64,000 nt of DNA from positions 5,658,001 through 5,722,000 of the forward strand of contig CM048554.1 in assembly GCA_026413225.1 (NCBI GenBank), given 5' to 3'. The stretch comes from Otis tarda. Lineage: Eukaryota; Chordata; Aves; Otidiformes; Otididae. This document shows, one piece after another, positions 37,033 through 50,108 of this stretch; the first letter of the stretch is position 1, and every line of letters begins with the position of its first letter. The notes below the pieces were generated by a model that saw nothing but the letters and a program-made list of their open reading frames with translations, was not told the origin of the DNA and searched no databases. The position numbers and the translations under genes are program-made.

Positions 37033-40000
37033 ATCCTGCATGAGGACACTTTCAAATGTGATCACCCAGAGGCTGTGATTCCTTTTGGAAAGGGAATGTC
37101 CTCTTAATTGCCAGGGTCAGTAAAGTAACCTTAAGCATGGTCTCTGTGGTTCAGCCATCCAAGGTGTCTCCCAGAAAACGAGCCACTTCTCCAAGGGTGT
37201 CAGTCAGTAAAATTGTGGGATCCCAGGAGCCCTCAGCAATAAATAAGGAAACTCAACCCAAGTGCTCTCGCAGCTCACCACCAGCTGAAGAGAGCAGATG
37301 ACCCCGGCTGGAAGATAGCTCAAGCCACGAAGTCTGTGGTAAGACGTGCCTCTGACTCATCGAGTGCTGCCTGTCAGCCTTGGGGAAGCAGCTGTAGACA
37401 GAGCCTCAGCAAGGAGGAGGAGGAGGCAGCAACTGCAGTGTGCCACCATTTCCATCCAAGGGTGCAGAGATCTCAGCGGAAAGCTCAGTTCCTCGAGCTT
37501 CCCTCTCCATCTACAGGAAAAGCCTCTCCTGATGAGAAGGGACTTCTAGGAGAAGGAAACAGCCTGTATTCCCTTCAGTAAATAAATATTATGCCCTGCT
37601 TACACTTTGCTGCTGCAAAGTGCTCCCTCTGATCATTAAGACCAAGACAGCAGCCAGCCGTCAGCAAGGCTGTTAGCTGCCATGATGGATGGGCTGGAGG
37701 AGACCACAGAGGCCCCTTTCCGCCATCGTTGCCTTCTGTGCCTCGCTGAGAAACCCGCAGGCAGCTGCCAGGCCCAGTTGGAGAGGGAGGGAAGGGGGAA
37801 AGGTCCCTCCCCACTCCCCACGAGGTATTTCCCTGCACCTGTGGAAGCGCTGGGTGGGCAATAGGGCTGGGGACGGTGCAGAGCTGGTGCGAGTGGCACG
37901 TGTTGTCCTGCATCACCCGGATTTGTACCACACATGGAGTGATGCCACGAAATGCCACCGTGCCGTGGGAGCCCAGGCAGTGCAGAGACCCCAGGCAGCA
38001 CAGAGTCTCCGCTCTCCGCGCGCCGATGAGAAACCTGTGCTGCCTCTCTCGCGCAGGAGTCGATTTAGCCCAATGCTTTGGAGCATTCACCAGTAAGTGC
38101 CTCCTACATCTTGCTGCTGTTAGCTGCTTTGCTATATTAAAGTTCTAGAAATAAGAAGAAAACATCCTGGTATCACCCTGATAGCAACAAAATAATTGCC
38201 TTGCTTTCCCCGAGGAAATCCAGCTTCAGGCATACACTCTCCCTTTGCGCTGCAGTTTTCCACAAAAAGCAACTATTTTCTATTGCCATCATTTTTAAAA
38301 AAAAAACTGTATCTGGCTTTACAAATTCCCATTCCTTCAGCCCAATGACAGAGCGAGAAGCTGTGATAACTTTCTTGTGTCAGAGTAACTAATGAGAAGG
38401 AAATTATCTGGCTCTCTATGGAAATGCTGCTGTTCTCAACTCCTTGGGGGATGCCGCCTGCAAACCAATACCGCGACGTGCCGCGTGCCGGGTGAGGACT
38501 GGGGGTGCCGCCGGTGCCAGGACAGGCATTTGCCAATGTTACACGTAGTGGTAAAAATATTGGGTTTTAACTGGCCTTGCTTCACTAGGGGTTAAGGTGA
38601 ATTTGACACAATTACCGTTCTCTCTTCATGGAGTTAATACAGCTAAATATTTTTAAAATGCGTATTCCAATCACTGAGACAGTTACAGCAAAGTACTATC
38701 TGACTATATACAGCACTACCTTAAAAAGGGTTGTATGAAAACCAGCAAGGGAGCTGCACCTAAAATGGGAAGGAGCTGGTTTTTACACAAACCAAGTCCT
38801 CCGGCAGGTTCCTGACCTTCTCCTGGGTTGCACTTTAATTTTCAAAACCTTTCCCATCCGTTGGCACTAGCTGACGCTCTGCAGCAGCCTCGGCAGAAAC
38901 CCAGGCTGGATGAGGCAAAGGCAGCCTCGCTGTCCCTGGCAGAGGACAATTTTCAGGCAGGACCGGGCAGATCCGGTGGCTTTTGGTCCTGCTTTGCTGA
39001 CAGGCAGGGAATCGTGCTTGCGCTCTCTGCCCAACTTGCTAGTTTGCAGCCCTAATCCTAAAATCCATGAAAACTGTACAATGTTCGATCTAGTATATTT
39101 GCAATGCTGACGTGCAGTACATGTCCTATTTCTTCCCTGTTCATTTGGTTTCTGACCACTCTGGAGCATCACCAGAAATAAAGAACCAGCTCTACAAAAT
39201 TACACTTATAATTTTTTGTTCCAGAAGGACATTTCTTCGATATTTCTTAAAGAAATACAGAGGGTATTTCTTGAGCAGCCTCTCTAATCCAATTTAGAGA
39301 CCGAAGAGGACTGAAACCAGCTCCACGTGCGCAAAGAGACCATCCTCCTTCCTTCTTGGGTCTCGTCGCTGTGCGTCGTGCCTGCTGCTACCCCTTTAGC
39401 AGGACCTCAGTCACCCACAGCCACTCCTCTCACCAGGCACAGAGCCTCTTGTGGCTCTGTCTTGTTTAGTCTGGGTTGCGGTGAGGTGGCTGTGCAGGAA
39501 CGTGGGAGCCTTGGCCTCTCCACCGGTGCATGTCCGCCTGTCCATAGGTAGCAGCACCCAAGGAGCATCACCACAGCATCACCCCCGCACCGTGTGCTCT
39601 TGCTCCCCTCCGCCATCGTTAGCTCCACAGCAATTAGTGCGCAGCGTTGTGAGCTCTTTGTGCTACAAACTAACTTCTTTAAGTGTCAGAATTTACTAGC
39701 CAGGTATTTAATATTGATTTTTAGCCTATCTGAAATATGGAGTGAAAAATCCAATATTGGTTTTTATGAAGAGCCGTTCCATACTTTCATAATAGACATC
39801 AGAAAATTCCATCAATTACTGGGGTCTCTTTAGGGGAACTAATTATTGTGCTATGCATACCTAGTCTGAAAACTTAATAATATCTCCAGATGCTGCCAAA
39901 AGTCCTTTGGAGGTCCTACAGCCCACCTGGGAACCCTCTGCTCTGCTTTTTTCTTTTCTTTTTCTAAATGAACCATCAAATGTTCTGGGAGGGAGCCAGA

Positions 40001-43000
40001 CTGGAAACCCTGCATTTGCACGAATTCAGAGTGGTATTGTTCCTTTTTGGAGGGGAGGGAGGATATTTATTTTCTTTTTTAATCCCTAGATCATCTTAGA
40101 TTTGCCTTAGGTCAACTGACTGTGATTGCCCATTGCCACATGCTCAGGGAACTGCAGATAGATTCCCCATCTCCAACGGGAATTGTCCCAGTTGCTGCAA
40201 TTAACAGGCAGCATTTTTTAGGGTGGTTTTTTTGGGGGGGGTGTAGGTTATCCTAGCATTAGGCAGAAGGCAAACGCCAACAGACGCAAAGCTGTCACAG
40301 TGACTCCTTGCATGAATGCCACAAGATCCTGGGGGATAGCACTGAGTGGTTTTTATGTTGTTTGACTGCTTGACAAACGCCCAACAGAGCAGCAGGCTCC
40401 AACCCCAGCATAAAAGCATTTTGGAGGATTGTGATCATGTTGGCTAAAGCGTTACTGGAGTATTTCCCCTCTTCCAGAGCTACTTGTACCAAGGGCTGTT
40501 GCAGTCTATGGCAACGTGTATCAGAAAGAAGTGGGAGTGGTGCAAGCTCACAGCAGAAAAGGCATCCGCAGCCCTCTGCAAAAGCCAAGGATGATGTTAC
40601 TGCCCATGAGAAGACAAACCAGAGCCATTAAACATGCTCCCGTCTTTCCCCATTTTCACATCCAGATGGCCGTTATGAAACAGAGAGACATGAAGTATGC
40701 GCTTGAATCTCTCTCAGATGACAAAATCGTGCTGATGGGTCATGCTAATCCCTTCGTGTCTGGACCCCAAGTCCTCTTGGGTGCATTACTCATCCCTGTG
40801 GCTCTCCAAAGAACTAGAGTTTCCTTTAGATGTCTGATTTTGCTGAAAGATCTGAGAAGGACTCAAGGGCATAAATTATTCTTTCTGTAGCCTATGATAA
40901 TGTATGAGCCTTAAATTGTCACCAGATCTGCCTCCTTCAGATAGTGGAATGAAAATAAAATTGTGTTCGCCTCGAGCCAAGAGGAGGATCTGGTTCAAAC
41001 CACATCATCTTTCAGCAACCCAGCAGCATCATGGATGCAGATGGTATGAACGCCTGGAGAAATGCAAGTGCTAGAGGATCAGCACTCAGTATCAGGCACT
41101 CCAATTAATTTCTTAAAAGAATCCTCAGAACTGGGGCCAGGTTTGTAAGGAGGTAAGTCTGTCAGCGTGGTGTAAATCAGTGTAGTGTGTATGCTGTGGA
41201 GTGATGGACACACAGCACACACTTGATACAGTGGTGTCAAGTAGGGCAGGAGTTGGTTTGTTCTTCAGTACTCCCACCCACTCAAAAACCAAACTGGGAC
41301 ATTCATGAAGCTTTATCTAAATAAAGAACTCGTATTTATTTGTAATTATAAGAATTATTCCCAGTAATATTACTGATGCTTATAGCAGTTACTGGTTGCA
41401 TGCTTGCATCTTCCTTGGCAAGTAGCAGAGATGGGATCGTTCTGGAGCTGTGCAATGGAAACTGTTTTCACATGACCCTAGGAGATGATACTTCCAAAAA
41501 AATCCAATAAACATCGTAATACCTACAGTAAAATCAGAATTAGTGACTATAAATCAGTGAAGGCCACAAAAACACTAGCACAGCGAACTGCAGAAGGCAG
41601 GTAACTGATTAAAAGCATGCAGTATTTATATAAAAGGGAGGGGAAAGGGATGGAGGATGTTTCTACACAATCATTTTGGGCTACTTGTCTGGCTAGCATT
41701 CCTTACCACACCAGAAATACAGGCACCAACCAACAGCGCCTCATCCTGCTTTCCCTGGCAAAATTGCGATCTGCCACCAGCTACAGCGGGAACGGGACTC
41801 GTCTCACAATAAATTATATCATTTTAGCAGGCAGCTTTCCACGGGAGCCAGACTGTGGCTTTGATTGCAGATGAAGCCTATTCAGGCATGCTGACAGCCA
41901 GGCACTCGCGATCACGGCAGCTGGATTTGGGCTTAATCTGTGCTCTCCCTACGGGAGGCTTGTAAGGCAAGAAGCGCAGGCAGTGACATACTGTTTAGGC
42001 ACAGGTCTGCCAAGACCCACTCTATTGCCACAAAGACATTTCCGCCATGCTAGTGAAAAAAAAAATATCATTCATTTCATAATGAAATAGTGCTTGCACC
42101 ATCCTCTTTATTGCAACAAATGAAAAGGCTGCAAAGCAAATTGTTGGGCCAAGTCACTTGTTCTAGCCAGTGTTTTGGCACGTTCTGTTTCTATATAGGC
42201 AGCTTTTAATTATTAATCATTTAAACTGTTTTGAGAGTTGGATTTTAGTGGCTTTTAACTGATAGATTTTCATAGATGTTAAATACTGAGCCCAAGTATC
42301 AACTTGAGGGTGTTGGCGGTGATTTTGCAGCATTACTTCTGACTGTGGGTGGCTGCAGAGATTGGCAGCTGAGACTGCACATGCAAGAAACCCTGTTCTT
42401 AACTGCGTATTCATATGAAACTGGCCCTGTGGGCTCACAAAGTTCTGTATTGCTGTCCATTACAATAACTGATTCCTAGCCAAAGTCTTAGATTAAACCA
42501 AAATAAAAGCTTCTGCTTTTCCCACGTTTGCTTCTAGACCTTTGAGATGTGCCCTATGTTCTCAAGAGTTTAGTGTTGGTGGCCAAGCAGGACTGGTCAT
42601 GGACAGAGAAGCTACAGTTGGAAATGCAGAGAGCTCCTCTTTCAATTCCAACTGATAACAGTAACATGGGTTGATTTGAAATGGGTCTCAATGTCAACCA
42701 GCCAACGATCGTGTCCCCATACCCTGAGACAGTGATTGACCTGAAAAATGATCTATCCGTGTTATCTTGGGATCAGAAGTGTTTACACTGACTGTATTTT
42801 GAACTAGTTGTAAAAGTAGAACAATACCAGCTCTATTGATCGTGTATGACCATTTCAAAAGAGAAAGATTTAGCAGGTCTCTTGTATGTGCATTAATATT
42901 AAATCCTCTGGAAAATTTCAAAACGTGAGTTTGCAATGAGTCCCCCGTGACAGGACATCCCCCATGAGAAAGAACGAGCAGGGAGAAGATGGCTCAGCAA

Positions 43001-44425
43001 AGCTGACAGTTTAAACATCCCCAGAGGAAAATATAACCAAGGAAATTATTTTTGTGTATGTGCCGGGTTTGGGGGAGGAGGTTGGGCTTGTTTTATTAAG
43101 CAAATGACCCACGGCACTTCTGCAGAGAAGAAGATAGATTTTTAGATAGCAAAATTGTGCATCTGAGCTGGGATCAGTGGTCCATCGAAACAGTTGGAAG
43201 TTACCGCTTTTAAAAGATGCCTCGGTCCTATCTTCAGCCCAGCTAAATGGCTTGGGCAGTCACCCTTGGGACTTTAATGTGTATGGATGTATGTTGTGAT
43301 GAAGAAAAGAGCCTGGATTTATCTACAGAGATTTGGAACATGTGGGGCAAGTGTTCCAAATTAAGAATGAAAACATTCCATGATTTACGTCAAAACTATA
43401 AAAATAAGCACTTTGCACAGCTCATGCCCTGACTGAAGTCAGCTCATCCAAAACACGCAAAAAATTACTTTTAATTACTCCAGCTCATGACAAATGAAGC
43501 TCCTTGGTGTTCCACGGCTAAAATATCTGCCCTGTCTTGATTTTTTCCTGTAACCATTCCCAGACACAAGAGGTGCGGCATAAACATTCAAAACAACGCT
43601 GCGATACCTGTGGCAGAGGACAAAGGGAAGGGGGAAAAGGAGAAAGCAAAAGGCCTTACTTGTAGCTTTTGCTATATTAATATTGTACAACAAGCATCCC
43701 ACAAAGCCCCGACTAAGCCTGCGGCCTCAGCGGACTAAGCACTGCCTGAAAAATATGTGGACAAAAAAGGGCTCAGTTTCTGTGGAACTGGGAGTCTGTC
43801 CCTCCATCCTTGGCAAACTGCACCAAGGCGGTGGAGAGTCAAAAATGCCCTCGAGTTGCTGTGATTCCCGACGTGCCTCTGGGCTGAGCAGAGCTGCTGC
43901 GCTTCAACAAAAGCATTTTCTCTTCCCATAGTCCAGACCAATGTGCAAGGATAACTGCACCAGTTTAACGATGCTAGTGGTACCATCCTTTACGAGCAAG
44001 AGCATATCATCCTCCTGATGGACAGAAAGTGTGTTGCAGTCCTCTGTGGGGCTTGGCTGAAGGCCTCTCCTTCCAGGTACTCTAAAAAACAACCACTAGG
44101 ACAGGACAGGACACCTCTCCCGTTGAGGCAAAGTCAGACCTCACCTGAGGCTCCCCACAGGGATTAAGCCCTGAGCTGTACTGTGAGGAGTACAGAGGCT
44201 GAGCGTGCTCCTTAGCAAAACTGTAGCTTTCTGGAGGGTTCCAAAGAAAGCAAGTTTGGGAAGGAAGGAATTTGGGTTTATTAGCAGGTACACATGGAGT
44301 CTGAAGAATTAAACTTTCAGAACGCAACTGCCACTTTTTGGCACCCTAAAACACTGAAGGCACTTTGACATGGTGATAGTGCCATCAACTGAGGTTGGCA
44401 TCAGCACTTGGAAGTGTGTTGTTAG

Positions 44426-44430
44426 GGGTG
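44426..44430 (+). repeat. Target-site duplication, left copy
   Basis: GGGTG directly precedes the LTR starting at 44431 and is repeated exactly at 45504-45508. Confidence 0.85.
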
Positions 44431-45503
44431 TGTTCTGGTTTTGTTAGTGAGGGGGGGCCTAAGGTGGTAGCTTCTGTAGGAAACTGCTAGAAGTTGCTCC
44501 CCTTTGTTCAGTGGACTCGGCCGGGCCTAAGGCGGACCCGCTGCTGGCCAAGGCCGAGCCAATTGGTAGCAGAACGTCCCGTGATAACGCCTCTGCGATA
44601 ACGTATTTAAGTAGGGGAAACCAGGAAAAAAAAGAGGGAGAAGATGTGAAGCAGCTGAGCGGGGGGCAGAGAGGGGGAGGCGCGAGCCTCGTGGGCCTTG
44701 CAGGCCTCACCCTCTGGCCTCCCGCCGGGCAGCCGACTGGGCCCAACTTGGCCCAGCCTGGCTGCAAGAAGTGGAGAGGAGATGAGAAGTGAACAAGATG
44801 TAAAAAGAATCCTAAGAGGCGTCTGCCAGCCTGTTGTGAGGAACGGCTGCAGACGCCAAGGTCAGTGAAGAAGGAGGGGGAGGAGTAACGCGGCTCCTGG
44901 CCAAGATTCCTCTGCAACTCATGGTGAAGACCATGGTGGAGCGGGTTGTCCCCCTGCAGCCCATGGAGGTCCACGGAGGGGCAGAGATCCACCTGCAGCC
45001 CGCGGAGCACCCCACGCCGGAGCAGGTGGAGGCCTGAAGGCGGCTGTGGCCCATGGAGGGCCCGCTGGGACAGCCGTTCTGGAGGGACTGCACCCCGTGG
45101 AAGAGATGACCCACGCCGGAGCAGTTTCACGAAGGCCTGTGGCCCGTGGGAGGGACCCCATGCTGGAGCAGAGGAGGAATGCGAGGAGTTCTTCCCCCGA
45201 TGATGACACAGCAGCATAAAACAACGTGTGATGAACTGACTGCGACCCCCATTCCCTTTCCCCCCGCCCCGTGCCGCTCGGGAGGGGAGGTAGTATAGAT
45301 AATGTTAAGCCCGGGAAGAGGGAGGGGTGGGGGGAGGTTATCTTGTTCCCTGTCTCATTCTCCTGCTAACTTTAAGGATTTCTCCCCATCCTTATCTCAA
45401 ACCTCGAGCCGTTTTTCCTTATATCATCTCCCCCTGTTCTCTCAGAGGGTGGGGGGAGCAAGAGACTGCGTAGTCTGGTCCCGATCGGGGCTGAACTATG
45501 ACA
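44431..45503 (+). mobile_element. Solo LTR of an avian ERVL-type endogenous retrovirus (1073 bases)
   Basis: The element starts TGTTCTGG and ends CTATGACA, so it has the TG...CA ends of an LTR, with the 3-base inverted TGT/ACA. It is flanked by a perfect 5-base duplication (GGGTG), the size typical of ERVL-like elements. A TATTTAAG box at 44604-44611 is the probable promoter TATA. The middle (about 44900-45185) is GC-rich with degenerate repeats of GCCCATGGAGG-like and CGGAGCAGG-like phrases, a pattern I recognise from common avian LTRs. No viral coding region lies beside it, so it is a solo LTR left by recombination. The open frames of 250 codons or fewer across it are artefacts of the GC-rich repeats. 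Confidence 0.87.
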
Positions 45504-45508
45504 GGGTG
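45504..45508 (+). repeat. Target-site duplication, right copy
   Basis: An exact copy of GGGTG from 44426-44430, immediately after the LTR end. Confidence 0.85.
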
Positions 45509-46007
45509 AAATGATAATGTCATTGCAAACGCGCTGCTTAAGCACAGCAGAAGCTATCAGTACAACTTCCTCAGCCGTACAATGTGGGCTCAAAAGTCAG
45601 AAGTGGGCACAGAGCTTCCTTCTTTACCAGACCAGCTTTAACAGCAAAATCCCAATCGTCTGCCTAAGTGACGTGCACCCCACCACTTCGACATGCTGCA
45701 AAGGCTATCCAACTGCCACGTAACGGCAACAGCATAAGACAACACAAACAAGCAGCAGATCCCTGCCAAAGCACAGCCCCCCGTGGGATGAAGTTGCTGG
45801 CAGTTCTGCAGACCTGGTGCACCCTTGCAGAGATGGCAGTAGAAGCAGTAAGACTGGTGTGAATGGGGACACCAGGGTATGAAAGCACCAGGAGGAGCAA
45901 GCAGCAGGATGAGGGCAACAGGAAGGGATGTGGGTTAGTAGGCCATGAAGAGCCAACACACATCTACAGGCAGCTTCTTAGGCTGCCTGGCCAGGAACCA
46001 GGGCACA

Positions 46008-46085
46008 GTGAGTCAATCCTGATGACTCACAGGTGGGACTGGGTGGAGGGACTGACCCTCATCAGCTCCAGATGGGTATAAAAAA
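46008..46085 (+). promoter_or_regulatory. Paired AP-1 sites and TATA box, candidate promoter
   Basis: GTGAGTCA (46008-46015) and TGACTCAC (46023-46030) are perfect inverted copies of the AP-1 recognition site, separated by 7 bases. TATAAAAAA follows at 46077-46085, 46 bases after the second site. This is the arrangement of an AP-1-responsive TATA promoter. No downstream gene is known, so function is inference. It could also be U3 sequence of an unrecognised LTR. Confidence 0.35.
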
Positions 46086-46135
46086 GCAGCTCCAAAGCCA
46101 GGGTCTGGTCACCATCTCAAGGGGAGGTTGGATTG

Positions 46136-46254
46136 TTTTTTTTTTTTTTTTTTTAGTGGCCCTTATTTATCATCCATAGCACCATGAAAGCTCCTGGATA
46201 TGCAACCTGGACACCAGCATCACACGGACATGTGGGTTTTGGCTCTTTGTGAGT
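46136..46254 (+). other. Exon-like segment with strong splice signals
   Basis: A run of 19 T ends in AG at 46155-46156, a near-ideal acceptor, and GTGAGTAAGT starting at 46249 is a near-ideal donor. The 92 bases between (46157-46248) are open in one frame and contain an ATG at 46184 in good context (CACCATGA). An open frame of 30 codons is not significant by chance, and the translation resembles nothing I know. The T run could instead be the reversed tail of a retroposed copy, although no source gene was recognised. Confidence 0.25.
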
Positions 46255-48503
46255 AAGTAAATCAAAGTACCAATGAATTAAATTGTATTTTGTTTCAAAT
46301 TGCAATCACCTTCTGCTGGCATGTGGATTTGCTACAGCAGGATGCAATGTTGCTTCCCACAGTTGAGTCTGCGCAGCCTGATCTCCTGTGGAAGTGTCTG
46401 ATGGTGTCATTGGTTTGGAAGTGGAAGAGAGATTGTCAGTTAGTGCAGTAGTTAAAGCTTCTCTAAGCTGCCAGTGAAGATGCCTCCTGCTAGCAGCACT
46501 CAGGTGCTCCTCCTTAAGTTCAAAACTTTCACTTTTGCTGCAAGGGCCCCTTCACAAGAAGTGTCAGGTGTGGAGTGAAGCCCTCGAAGGCATTCCTTTG
46601 ACAGAAGGGAGATGCTGATTGAGCCTCCCTTGACTGCCAGAATGCAGCACCAATTTGCTGTGTATTGCCTAAGAGAAAAGGCACTTCAGCTGGGAGAATA
46701 ATTTGCAATAATGAGGGATGAAATCTAAACTTTGCAGGATAGCTCTTGTCAAACAAAAATGTACCAAAGTCACAGTGAATTTCTGGAGTACTTGACAGGC
46801 ATTTCTTCTGGGTAGGGCTCCATAATGTACACTTGAATTGCAAGCCATTTCTTCTGCCTTACAGTCACTGTTGAGCAAATGTCACCAGAAGCTGGAAGGG
46901 AGTGTGAGTGGAGCTCCTCCATCACCATGTCTGCTACTTTCCTTCCCCAAGGTGGAAGGAGTGGTAAATAAAAGAAAACTGTGTATATGTCTCGAGAATG
47001 CCAGAGGCAACACGAATGAGCAGCCTTGTTTGTGCTGGGTTATCAGATGGTGTTGCTACAAAGCAGCTTAGAGGTGCAGCTTGGAGGAGAAAGAAAAGAA
47101 AAAAGAAACTTGCAGCATGTTTGTGCATTAGGAATATGGATCTCTGTCACCCAAAGGTGTGCAGGGCAAAGAGCTCTACTGGTGACCAACCCCTCCAGGT
47201 GATGATGCAGGCTCCCAGAGGAGCAGAGTGGTGGGACCATGTGGTTTGGGTCCCCTCACTGCAGCTGTGCACAGGGCTGAGTGCATGGCTCTATTTGCTA
47301 TTTCAGAGGTGGCTCCAGACTGTATCACGCTCCTTTGAGCACTGCTGTGCTTTCATATGAGATAAGCTTTCATCTATAAAGGATGTGACACTGTTGTTAA
47401 ACAAGAAATGCAGCTGCTTTCACAAAACCTCTTGCCAAAGTCCTGGCATGGGCACGCATAGTATGCACCAGCACACAAGGGCTTGGTGCTGATGGCACTC
47501 AGGGTAGGAAATCCCTGCAGTATCTCCCACAATCAGTGCTGTTTCATATGGATGCAGAGTTGAAACTTCAACTCTGAGCAGAGTTAGTGATTCCTAAACT
47601 TCTCTAGTTTTTTTTCCAAGAAGAGTATCTCAAGAAAGGGCTCTTCATCCCTTCCTCTCAGTTGAGGTTGAGGTCTTCACGCTCACATGAAAAATTATTT
47701 CTTCTCATAGAGGAGAAAGCTGCTATGAAATAGACAGGAGATGGACTAACCAGACAGAAATAAGAGAAGAAATGGTGGTTTTCAGGTGGACAACGACCAG
47801 CTATGGCCAAAGAAAAAGCCAGAGGAAGAACTCATTGTGTATCTTCTCTCTGGCACCTAGTCCTCTTCCTCAGTGAAAGCTGGCATATTGCAGGACAGAT
47901 GATTTCCCTGACTTTTTTTTTTACAGTGCTTTACACTTCCCAGGAGTTGTTTCTGTATGACTGTAATAGAGCTGTCAAAATAACAGCTTGCAGTAGAGGA
48001 TGTGATCGCACCTCTCAGCTTCATGCTGCCCCCACCTCCTGCAGCACCTGCTTCTAATGAAAGGCTTGAGGATGGGGCCAAATCAAGGTGACACTGCCTG
48101 TGAGCATAGGACATGTCTCAGTGCTCATGTGGTTGACCTTCCTAGCAGAGCCATGGCCTCGGGTTCCTCCATGCTTCTCCTTGCCAAAGGTTTACAAGCC
48201 TGGTCCTGACTACAGTCTCCTTTGCTCCGTGACTTGTAGAGGTCTTTTGCACTCAGTCTTGCCCTTTTGCATCCTGTCCTCCCTGCTCAGCATTTTAACT
48301 CTTGCCACGCTGTGCAGGCAATGCATGGGGCACAGTCCCAGCAGCAGTAAGTTGATGGTGTGGGGTTTTAACAATTAAAGGCTCTTCCTCTGCAACTTGA
48401 CAGGGCAATGAGGGTGGAGATGGGACAAGAACTGGTCCACATCCACTGAGAAATGGCTGTTGAGTAAGCTATTGAGTATACCTGTGGTAGGTACTGCCTT
48501 AGG

Positions 48504-48715
48504 TCATAGAATCATAGAATGGTTTGGGTTGGAAGGGACCTTCAAAGGTCATCTAGTCCAAACCCCCTGCAAGGAGCAGGGACATCTCCAACCAGATCAG
48601 GTTGCTCAGAGCCTCATCCAACCTGGCCTTGAATGTTTCCAGGGATGGGGCATCCACCACTTCTCTGGGCAACCTGTGCCAGTGTTCTACCACTGTTGCC
48701 GTAAAAAAATTTTCC
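48504..48715 (-). mobile_element. CR1 LINE 3' end, antisense
   Basis: On the plus strand it begins with TCATAGAATCATAGAATGG, the complement of the CR1 octamer tail. It continues GGAAGGGACCTTCAAAGGTC, the complement of GATCAACCTGATCTGGTT-type blocks (AACCAGATCAGGTTGCTCAG) and CAGGGATGGGGCATCCACCA, and ends near GTAAAAAAATTT. The copy is 5'-truncated and well preserved, and is of the same subfamily as the copy at 28113. Confidence 0.95.
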
Positions 48716-49955
48716 ATCTGGCGAAGACTGCCTGGAGGGAGGCAGCATCTTGGTGCTGGTGCAGTGCTTTAACCCACCCTGGGGAAAGAGTGGTTACTAG
48801 AAAGTGTCCAGCCCTGGTCAGTCTGGAAATAATTGTGTAAATTGAAATGGGTGACAGCATCAGAGCAAAATATTAAGGAAGGGACTGCAGTCACCATCTG
48901 TCAATGTCCACTAGTGTTTGCTTGAAGGTAGGAGCCTTTTTCTCTCTTCTTTTATCAGATATCTTAAGTAACCTACAGGCTCCTGCTTGCAAGGTCAGCA
49001 TTTCCTATGCATGAGAGCTGTAGGCTGCGTAGGTGCAATGTACCAGCTCAATCAGGTGTTTAAGTATCTCTGCAGGAATGATGGCTGTCACGTAATTTGC
49101 TGATTAGTGTTGTCATATCTATTTGTAGAATATAGTATAATTTACAGTGAGATCCCTGGAGGATCTTCAGCAAATGCTACAAGTAATTGAATCTGCTGAT
49201 TTCTAAAGGTCAGGTGAAAATCGAGCATTATTATAACACAGATTACGTGATGATGACATCAGGTAGCTTTACATTTCAAGTGTAAAAATTTGTATATACT
49301 GATTATTGCTATATAGCACCACTGTGGAAGCTGGGCAAATAATAAAATCAAGATGCCTCACTTCTGTTGAGCAAAAACCTGAGGTGAGTTTTCAATCCTG
49401 ACAGTAAAACCAATGTAGTTTTTGAGAGAAGAAAAGTAAAAAGCACTTGCACTACTGTTTTTCAAGCCAAAAGAGGAGGAGAATAATTTCAGAGAGAGGC
49501 AATTAGGGAAGCATCAGGAAATTGTTTGGGCTATTTTATTGAAGAAGTGGCTTACTGATGAACTCTGAGGTTGAGTGCTGCTATTTCCAGTCCTGGCTGC
49601 GTACGATACCCTGAGCTGGCATGGCTGCTTCCCATCTCTCTTCCCTTATCAGCTAAGCTAATTTTGTCTGGGTAGCAAGTTATAAAAATGAGGTATTTTC
49701 ATTTGGAGTTAATTTCTGCAGTAACAAGAGAGAAACAGGAGGAAGGTGGTCTGGCAAGGGGCAGGGATGATTGACTTTTGAGGGCACCACGCTGTAGCAT
49801 CCCACCAAAGAAATGGTTTGCCCAGAGACCAAAGCTGATAGAAGATATTAGTAACACAAAGATCAAACTAGGGTGCTGGTTTGTTTGCACCAAAATGTCT
49901 GCTCACTGATAAGCTGAGATATTGTCACCATAAAACAAAGGGGATTTTGTTTGGG

Positions 49956-49992
49956 TTTTTTTTTTTTTTTAAAGGCTTTTTTTTTTTTTTTT
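49956..49992 (+). repeat. Two T tracts
   Basis: Runs of about 15 T (49956-49970) and 16 T (49977-49992) separated by AAAGGC. They could be tails of antisense retroposed sequence, but no body was recognised. Confidence 0.8.
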
Positions 49993-50108
49993 CTTTTGCA
50001 AACTAGACTTGTTGCCAACCTTTTCTGGCCTCTTTAGAACCCTTCCAGACTTCTGGAGTAACATTAGCTTCCACCTGCTTACCACAAAGTAACTTCTCCC
50101 TATAAAGT

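Larger units (their letters stand above)
33340..44425. other. Intergenic region, proximal part
   Basis: No exon with splice sites and recognisable protein was found. GC content is higher than in the intron, with locally CpG-containing stretches (about 37690-38060 and 38455-38525) that are too weak to call CpG islands by eye. Contents that can be supported are the purine-rich tract near 34 kb and the CR1 relics at 36-37 kb. Confidence 0.65.
45509..50103. other. Intergenic region between the two solo LTRs
   Basis: Contains a promoter-like cluster near 46.0-46.25 kb, T tracts and a minus-strand CR1 tail. There is no trace of retroviral internal sequence that would make the two LTRs a single provirus, and their flanking duplications differ. 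No protein gene was recognised. Confidence 0.6.

Noticed and set aside
37575..38096. Overlapping open frames on both strands (up to 171 codons)
   Set aside because: GC-richer sequence opens several frames at once. There is no splice context, domain or known protein resemblance.
40431..40890. Plus-strand open frames of 66 and 124 codons
   Set aside because: No recognised domain. Only a single-exon random-looking frame in intergenic DNA.
41130..41200. Segment resembling an ancient repeat with GGTGTAAATCAGTGTAG
   Set aside because: The similarity to a remembered sauropsid repeat tail is short and not supported by neighbouring blocks.
41624..41640. TATA-like TTATATAAAAGGG as a promoter
   Set aside because: No upstream element, exon-like segment or downstream gene supports it. 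Such strings are common in AT-rich DNA.
44459..45217. 252-codon minus-strand open frame and overlapping frames
   Set aside because: Entirely inside the solo LTR and produced by its GC-rich degenerate repeats, antisense to the LTR.
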